Source of the DNA: Chalciporus piperatus
Taxonomy: Eukaryota > Basidiomycota > Agaricomycetes > Boletales > Boletaceae
Length of the DNA: 64,000 nucleotides
Direction of reading: 5' to 3'
NCBI GenBank assembly: GCA_038093975.1
Contig: JBBPTG010000015.1
Coordinates: 245,185-309,184 of the forward strand
Positions 57,911-64,000 of the stretch are shown here, piece by piece. The position numbers were made by a program, and so were the translations under genes. The first letter of the stretch is position 1. Each line of letters opens with the position of its first letter. The notes under the pieces were generated by a model. That model ran no database searches. It had not been told where the DNA came from and saw only the letters and a list, made by a program, of their open reading frames with translations.

Positions 57911-58728
57911 TCATGTTATCATGTTCGCTCCAAGGGTCGACTTATCCTCGGTCAAACTATGATCGTTATCAATCTGATCCTCCGGCGTCTCAGAGGGGGA
58001 CGGCCACGCTGTGCCAAATTGAAACGTCTTTCGCGGTCGATGGCTTAATCCTCCTCCGACACCCCCCCCTGCCTGCAGACATGCAAACCCGATCCAGAGG
58101 ACGATGACAATAACAATCACTTTGAGCCCCACTCTAGCAAACGAGGATGAAGATCGGGAGGTAGCAGGATTGGCCTTACGAGGAAAGTATGACCCAGCCG
58201 CCTCCGGTCCTGATGCTAGCACACAAGGTGTGTATTATCCTTCTTCATCCACAAGCTCTGAATAAACAACTCTGAAGACTTCAACCTTCAATATAGGGCT
58301 GGTGACATCCATCCGAATCTTTTTTGCTTCTAGACCTCGTCCCCGAGGCACCCCGGTCAGGGGCGCAAGACGACTAAAGGAGGGCAAGGGACTGACTCGG
58401 CGAGGAGTAACCTTTCCGGATGAAGTCCCAACGTGCAGTCTGTAATCGATGGCATATCTAGGGTTGTCTGGATAGCCATAACCTGCACGTCTGTTCCGAG
58501 CTCTGAGCCTTTGGCCTCAATACTGCATGCTCACCGCTTGCCGCTCACTATGATCTTTTCCTCCACAAATCTGAGAACCCTCGGTGTCAGTTCTTTACTA
58601 AGGTTCAGGCCCAGGAATTCTTCTGATCCTGATGCATCGCTGTAGCTATGATTGTTATCACCAGCGTCTTTGCGTGAGCACATGCTCCTTCTATTCCCGC
58701 TTTGCCAACGTAGGCGCCCATCGGGGTG
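57911..58728 (-). pseudogene. Broken membrane-protein gene of unknown family
   Basis: On the minus strand coding-like sequence runs from about 58728 (ATG candidate 58683) to a stop at 57911 but is interrupted. MCSRKDAGDNNHSYSDASGS and LSKELTPRVLRFVEEKIIVS end at a TGA (58533-58531). The same frame resumes with SIEAKGSELGTDVQVMAIQ. Another frame gives GLEAKKIRMDVTSPILKVEV up to a TAA (58237-58235), followed in frame by FARVGLKVIVIVIVLWIGFA, a membrane helix, and an acidic tail. I found no splice sites that remove both stops. It is either a recent pseudogene or has an intron pattern I have missed. Confidence 0.45.
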
Positions 58729-58854
58729 TCAAGGAGGTGATCTGGGACAGACATCGTGTCCCTAGATTCGTAAACAGCATCCTTTTCAACCGTCCTTGGC
58801 TACCCATCTCTCATTACTCCATCTATCACCTTCAAAGTGTTTTGATTGATCTCG

Positions 58855-59397
58855 ATGACTGCTCATTTTGATTCGCGCGAACCGAAGGAGAAGTAAGTCC
58901 TCGTACCTCTCATATATGGTTGATATATTCAAATCGAAACGATCAGGAAGCCAACGAAACTGGCGATCGACGAAGATTCTGATGATTCTGATGATGACTG
59001 GCAGCCCGCTCAAGAGTCTGACAATGATGACGCTCCACCCACTGGCAAGCAAAGGTATGTTAGTCTCAAGCAGGTCCCTCAGCGAACTCGCCTCATGCAC
59101 ATCTCGAAGATATGTTGGACGTGGAAAACAAGATGCGACACCAACGACGTCTCGTCCTACGTATGTCGTCTGTTCTGCCCGAGGACAGGTGAACTTCATG
59201 AGACTCATTCATTGACATCATTCAGAGGAGCTTCTAACGTGAAGGACAATGGGGTTCGAACGTCTGCAAACGAGGGAAAAAAGTCGGTTTCCTCTCAAGA
59301 ATATATCTTCGATGTGACTGATGGTATGAACATCTCAGGCCCGTCGCCGCGCATCAGCATTTTAGCATGTTCCTTAATCACCCTTAATCACCCTTAA
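58855..59397 (+). CDS. Short acidic, disordered protein of unknown function
   Basis: Four exons (58855-58892, 58948-59055, 59110-59160, 59226-59397) join in phase to about 122 residues. It opens MTAHFDSREPKEKKPTK, then LAIDEDSDDSDDDWQPAQES, RYVGRGKQDATPTTSRPT and VKDNGVRTSANEGKKSVSSQ. The composition (Asp, Ser, Lys, Thr) resembles the N-terminal part of the mushroom-expanded family represented by its neighbour at 59627-62495. The stop falls inside a 10-bp tandem repeat (CCTTAATCAC), so the 3' end may be truncated. No domain is present. Confidence 0.5.
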
Positions 59398-59399
59398 TT
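59372..59399. repeat. 10-bp tandem repeat, about 2.8 copies
   Basis: CCTTAATCAC repeats from 59372 to 59399. It supplies the stop codon of the short acidic-protein gene. Confidence 0.7.
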
Positions 59400-59626
59400 G
59401 ACCTTTTTCAGCTAAAATAAGTCCGACTAAGTGAAATCTAAAAAAGCGCAATTCAAGCCCACTCCGATCCTTGTTTCTCGCTTGTTTCTCACTTATTTTG
59501 CGCTTGTCAGATTTCACGACTTCAGGATAAGCAGAAAAAGGTGGCCTCAAAATTGCACCGCGCCGTCTAGGTATAAGCAGAACTAAGGAGATCGTACGAA
59601 CCAAGCAGGTACAACGAAACAAAATA

Positions 59627-62495
59627 TTAGTAATGCTCGATGTGAGGAGAAAAACAATGCAAATGATTCAAGAGCGCAGAACCAACGTATGGATGAGAGC
59701 GACAAAATGATAGGACGGGGGGAGAAAACAGCGGGAGAGAGACACGAAGACACTGTAGCGCGAAAACCACGAGGAATTCTAAGGGACACGTCAGCGCACG
59801 GTCACAAAAGAGAAAATTAGAAGTACATAGAAGACTTCGCGGATTGGCTGCTTGAATTTCACTCGATTCACCCTCGCTGGATCCAGCACTGTTGGAGGAC
59901 TTGTTTCGAAGTGATTGTGCAAGTGCGAACGTCTCGGAGAGCCATCCAGGACCACGGGAAGCAACGGCTTCCCTGTAACTGATCGTGTCCCCTGACCAAT
60001 TGTCGGAGGAGAACATGAACGGCGCACGCGTTTCCTTCCCGGTCAGAGGGTTGACAACTTTTGGTAGCTTGATCTTGAGCTTTCCGTCGGTAGTTGCATC
60101 CAGGACTTCTTCGACATTGATTACACCCTCTGAAATAAACTGAAGAGCACGTTCCAGCTAAAAAGAAACGGATAAAAAATTAGTTCAAATGGTTCTGGAT
60201 GAGGTCTTGACTTACTGCGGCAGCAGCGAGAGCTACAACACTCTCCGTTTTACACCCCGCAGCCAAATCCTTGGTATTCCACTGCGGGACGTTGGCGTGA
60301 TCAGCAGTGCTGCTCAGATGCGTTGTCGCGATTAGCTCGAGTATGAACATCGAGCGGAAGCGTCCTTCCTTTGTTGGATTCTCAGGATCTTGCTCGAGGA
60401 AATAAAAGTTATCTAGAAGTGCTTTAGCCTCGCTGGGAATGTCCGCATCATCGGGCAAGGTCGAAAAGTAACTGATTATCATTGTAAGAGCGGTTGAACC
60501 GAAACCGTTGCGCCACTCGGAGAGGCGTTGAATAGCCTGCCAGCCGTCAGCAACATAATGTAGAGATTAAGAAGACTTACGATGGCGAAGACAGATCCTT
60601 GTGTTGTTACCCTATACTTGACTGTAGGGTATACGATATCCCACACAACTTGCAGCGCGGCGGCGAGCTGATCCTCGGCAATACTCCAGATATTCGGTTG
60701 CGTGGCAGCCCATAGAAGAATGGTCCCGATCAGGGATCGGGTCCGTTTACTGTCGCTGGGAACGGGGAGATCTTTGACCTTGTAGTCATCACGTTTCTTC
60801 TGTACCTCGATAATGTAACCGTCAGCCCCGACTTGGAGTTGCCCCGGGCCGTTCGTGGCGGTAGCGTGATTATCCGCTGTATCCGTGGGTGTAGAGGAGG
60901 TGGATGTGGGCATGGGAGTTTTGTCCTCACGTTTGACCTTCTTGGTGCTCCGAGCTGGCACGGGAACGAGCGCGGCGGGAACGAGCGTGATACCAACCGA
61001 AGTCTGATATCGAGTAAGAGAGAATGAAGGATAAGGAAGGGGAAGACGAAGGACATACAGACGCAGTGGTACGGTGATCGCCAAGCATTGGTTTGTTGTC
61101 CGAGTCTTGTATGACCACATCCGAGTCGTTGTCAGCAACCATTTGATCATCGTCCTCCATGTCGCTATCGGGGAGAGAACAGTTTGAATCGTTGAACTTG
61201 CGCTTGACAGCCTGAGACATCGAAGGGGGGGTAACCATGGGTACAGTCGCAATGGGGCCCTGTAGCTCATCGTCACTGTCTGCGGCAGAAGGAATCACCT
61301 TGAAATCATGATTAATGATTTGTGTCTTGGAGAAGACTCGGAGACGAGTCTCGTACCTTCATTATACTAGTAGCCTCATGGGCAATGCTCAATGTATTCG
61401 TTTGCTGAACTGTCACTGCCCGCTCTTGTTCATCGTCAACACAATCCTCGAAGCCCTGGAGCTCCTGTTCGGTTTCATCCATTTGCTGGTGACGAGCTGA
61501 CGAGCTGACATAAGTGTTACTGGTGGACTTGGATGAGGTTGCGGGCATAGGTTTGGAGGCGGGAATGTTTGTCGCCGAACTCGAAGATGCTGACTGGCCA
61601 TTGCTTGAACTTTGTGCTTGCACAGCGTCTTGCCATTTCTTGATATGACCCCCGAACGAAAACTTTTTGGCTCTAGTTGTCAGTGCCACATCAAGAAAGA
61701 AAAGTGTCGACTCAGTCAGTAAAAGCATCATGGAGTCGGATGGTGAGAATACTCACACAGCGGTAGCTGCATCTGTTTTGTTACGCCTCAGTACAATGCG
61801 GCGCTTCCTGTCAGCTTCGGTAATCACTTACCACGTTCGGCCTGTGTATTCGAACTGGTTGCACGCCGCACTAACTCCTCCGCTAGGACTTGCTTCAATG
61901 TCAGTTTAGGCTGCTTCACCACGCTGGCAGTTTTCTTTCCACTCCCTGGGCCCGTAGAACTGACCACCGTTCCCTGTTTTGAAAGAATTACACGGTGCTC
62001 AGCTTGGAATCTTGCCACGAGGTAAACCTTACTGTTTGATTGACGTGTGCACCAGGTGATCCATCAGATCCAGCAGGCCCGGGCGTTGTCGAGGCATGCT
62101 GAACCTTAATTTCAAACTATGTTAGATCAACCAATCCTGGCTCGAGTTAGTGGCAGGTGCGTTACCATCACGCCGTCAATGCTGTCAGCAGGCAGTACCT
62201 CTTCTGTTTGTTTGGCGACTCTGCGTTTTGCTGGGGGACGAACATGGGCCACAACCGCTTTCTTCGACTTTGATTGCTTTTCCTGCACTATCTGCCCGAC
62301 GTCAGCTATGCGACTAATGGAATCCTTCTCAGCCTGGTTTGCTTTGGCCTGAGCCTCCTTCTCGGCCTTGTCATCTGCAGCCTTTTGTGCCTTGGTACGT
62401 CGTTTCTGTTGACTCTGGAGTACCACTTCCCCTGGGTGGGTTGAAGCATTCTTGGCACGAGTCCTACGAGGGGTCACGGTGTCGACACTAGCCAT
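59627..62495 (-). CDS. Mushroom-expanded protein family of unknown function
   Basis: Nine exons (62495-62166, 62098-62033, 61973-61832, 61772-61757, 61672-61357, 61298-61059, 61003-60581, 60536-60216, 60157-59627) give 794 residues in phase. The N-terminal half is disordered: basic MASVDTVTPRRTRAKNA, a Lys/Glu/Ala-rich coiled-coil-like stretch, and acidic DSDMEDDDQMVADNDSDVV. The conserved part follows: LPVPSDSKRTRSLIGTILLW, IWSIAEDQLAAALQVVWDIV, AIQRLSEWRNGFGSTALTMI, FLEQDPENPTKEGRFRS and ALERALQFISEGVINVEEVL. This order is that of large lineage-specific Agaricomycete families, often near transposons; a DUF6532-type domain is possible but I cannot verify it. Exon 4 is 16 nt. The last ~60 residues after EIQAANP are unusual and may be read-through. 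Confidence 0.7.
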
Positions 62496-62745
62496 TTCAG
62501 AAGAGTGAAGAGTAAACAGAATGGCTAGCTCCTGAGGAGATTGAGGCCGAAGAAGCAGGTGAAAGAATGCGGGGGAGAAGCTAGCATCTTCAGAAAATTT
62601 GTAAGTTCTATGCTACCCTGATGAGCAAACACTAACAATTAGACACCGACGGCCTCAGTTCGGACCCAGCGGTTTCCTCACAGCAAACGGAAACCTCAGC
62701 AAACGGAAACCTATATTTCTCTGAACATTACGCTTTGGCTACAGA

Positions 62746-63602
62746 ATGTGGATCGCCAATCGAAACCTCCGCAATCTCAACCTACTCCAGCTCCCCTGTG
62801 AACACCCCGGCTGCAGGCAGCATTTCAAAACACATGCCGGACGGACCAAGCATATGCGAGCAGCGCATCGAACCATTCCTTCATTTCACCCTCACGACGA
62901 AATAGAAGCTCCCGAGACAGCCGCTAACGAAGGAGAACATGAACAGGACCAAGAGCCGGGGGCGAGAGAAGGTCCAGAACAAGAGCAAGACTCTGGAGCA
63001 GATTTTAACGACTTTTTCGGCAACAACCCCGAGCAGCAAAATGGACAGCCCCCGACAGATGAGGTGGATGCTGAGTTTTTTGGACCAGGGGACAGACTGT
63101 ATCGTAACTATCACAAAACGCTCAATGGTTCGTTTCTATTTCTACACCGCGCCTCTATCATTACTAATGTTCATTCTCGACAGCGCAGCCTTGTGATTCT
63201 CATGGAGAGTTTCTCCCTCCGGGCACACCGCCTACTCCCAAAGCGAGCAATCCGACGGAGTGGGCTCCCTTCGAGGATCGTCTTCAGTTCGAGACAGCTG
63301 AGCTACTGTATACGCGGATTCAAATGTCTGCCCGCAACATCAACACCCTCCTCGATCTCTGGGCTTCATCTCTTATCAAGCACGGTGATACACCCCCATT
63401 CAAAAGTTGGTCCAACCTCTACACGACGATAGACAAATCACCGTTTGGTGACGTTAGCTGGCAGCGTTTCAAAATCCAGTACACCGGTGAACAACCAGCT
63501 GTCGATCCTCCACCCTGGATGCAGCAGACATTCGAGGTCTGGTTTCGCGATGCCCGCCAAGTAGTCCACGGCCTCTTGGACAGAGCCCATTCAGCTCGTT
63601 AG
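62746..63602 (+). mobile_element. Plavaka-type DNA transposase, 5' fragment
   Basis: Two exons (62746-63127, 63184-63602) encode 266 residues. A C2H2 finger opens it (C-x4-C-x12-H-x4-H: CEHPGCRQHF...HMRAAH), then an acidic stretch, YRNYHKTLNAQPCDSHGEFL, PPGTPPTP, ELLYTRIQMSARNINTLLDL, FGDVSWQRFKIQYTGE and WFRDARQVV. This order is the N-terminal part of Plavaka transposases (Kyakuja-Dileera-Zisupton/CACTA-related elements of fungi). Full proteins are about 1000 residues; here a stop follows GLLDRAHSAR and the catalytic core is missing from the window. It is a truncated copy. Neither terminal repeat could be identified. Confidence 0.75.
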
Positions 63603-64000
63603 GCCGTACAGCAAGGCCAGCCGATCACCAATTAGGCCGTGCTCTACTGGCCGGCTAACGATTGGCCGCTGGTGTATGGTCACCTAGGTTAGGGATCGGC
63701 TAGTAATAGAATGTACACGTAGAGTAGGGATCAGCCAATGTACCATTGTGCCCTGGCAGTGGGAATGGCCAACACAAAGGTTCCCTGAGGTAGGACCTGG
63801 CCGACTGGTGCTAATTACCCAGTCCTGCCTGCATCAGGGTTCGGCCCATAGAGAATAGGGATAGGCCGATGTGTAAACCCTCCATGTGTAGGGAGCGGCC
63901 GATGCAGGAAATGTTTAGGGGTGGGCATTGGCCACTGAATCATGTCTCCTACAGCAGGCATGGCCCGATAGATTGAGTGTCAATGGGTAGGGATGGGCCG
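63603..64000. repeat. Iterated TAGGGATNGGCCGAT-type motif
   Basis: At least seven related motifs stand in the same direction with uneven spacing: TAGGGATCGGCTA near 63690, TAGGGATCAGCCAATGT near 63725, AGGGTTCGGCC near 63837, TAGGGATAGGCCGATGT near 63857, TAGGGAGCGGCCGATGC near 63889, TAGGGGTGGGCATTGGCC near 63916, TAGGGATGGGCCG at the window end. The array starts directly after the truncated Plavaka reading frame and runs off the window. It has no coding potential. Confidence 0.8.

Noticed and set aside
63603..64000. Telomeric repeat array
   Set aside because: The TAGGG cores are separated by 20-110 bp of unrelated sequence and diverge between copies; true fungal telomeres are perfect short tandem arrays.
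1..64000. CRISPR arrays, bacterial operons, riboswitches or phage elements
   Set aside because: No regularly spaced repeats of the right kind; all genes are eukaryotic with spliceosomal introns.

Overview
This window is nuclear DNA from a filamentous basidiomycete, most likely a mushroom-forming fungus (Agaricomycetes). Genes are dense and on both strands. Nearly all are cut by many short GT-AG introns of about 50-60 nt, and the encoded proteins are eukaryotic. Lineage markers are a Plavaka-type DNA transposon remnant, a WW-domain multi-pass membrane protein and an expanded family of unknown function typical of mushroom genomes. I rebuilt exon structures by eye; for the well-conserved genes the reading phase closes across every junction.

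Layout. 1-9 kb: edge of an LRR gene (-), ASCC2/Cue3-like CUE protein (+), RPA3-like subunit (-), F-box protein (+) with a decayed partial copy behind it, and a 17-exon zinc alcohol dehydrogenase (+). 9-12 kb: sparse, with two small secreted-protein candidates (-) and a decayed ORF. 12-31.6 kb: conserved block of ABCE1/Rli1 (-), parvulin Pin4 (+), SANT corepressor Snt1-like (-), PIG-S/Gpi17 (+), MAEA/Gid9 (+), PAQR receptor (+), an unusual P450 (+), Rrg9/neugrin (-), coactosin (+), GNAT (-) and Egd1/NAC-beta (+). 32-52.4 kb: L-fuconate dehydratase (+), LIM protein (+), WD40 pseudogene, intron-containing tRNA-Tyr, XPG-family nuclease (-), coatomer alpha (+), a small unknown gene and an Afi1-like DENN protein (+). 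53-64 kb: accessory, lineage-specific island with an unknown gene whose 3' end is a tandem triplication of intron-plus-exon units, a decayed copy of the Afi1 3' end, the WW-domain membrane protein (-), a broken membrane-protein gene (-), a short acidic-protein gene (+), a nine-exon gene of unknown function (-), and a truncated Plavaka transposase followed by iterated TAGGGAT-type repeats.

Organisation. Six pairs of genes stand head to head with 94-388 bp between start codons (RPA3/F-box, ABCE1/Pin4, Snt1/PIG-S, Rrg9/coactosin, GNAT/Egd1, XPG/COPA), so shared promoters are common. Several core genes serve translation or its quality control (ASCC2, ABCE1, NAC-beta, Pin4) and the secretory pathway (PIG-S, COPA, Afi1), but no operon-like pathway cluster is evident. 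The most unusual signals concern gene structure: three GC-AG introns, coding exons as short as 8 and 9 nt, and duplicated intron-exon units.
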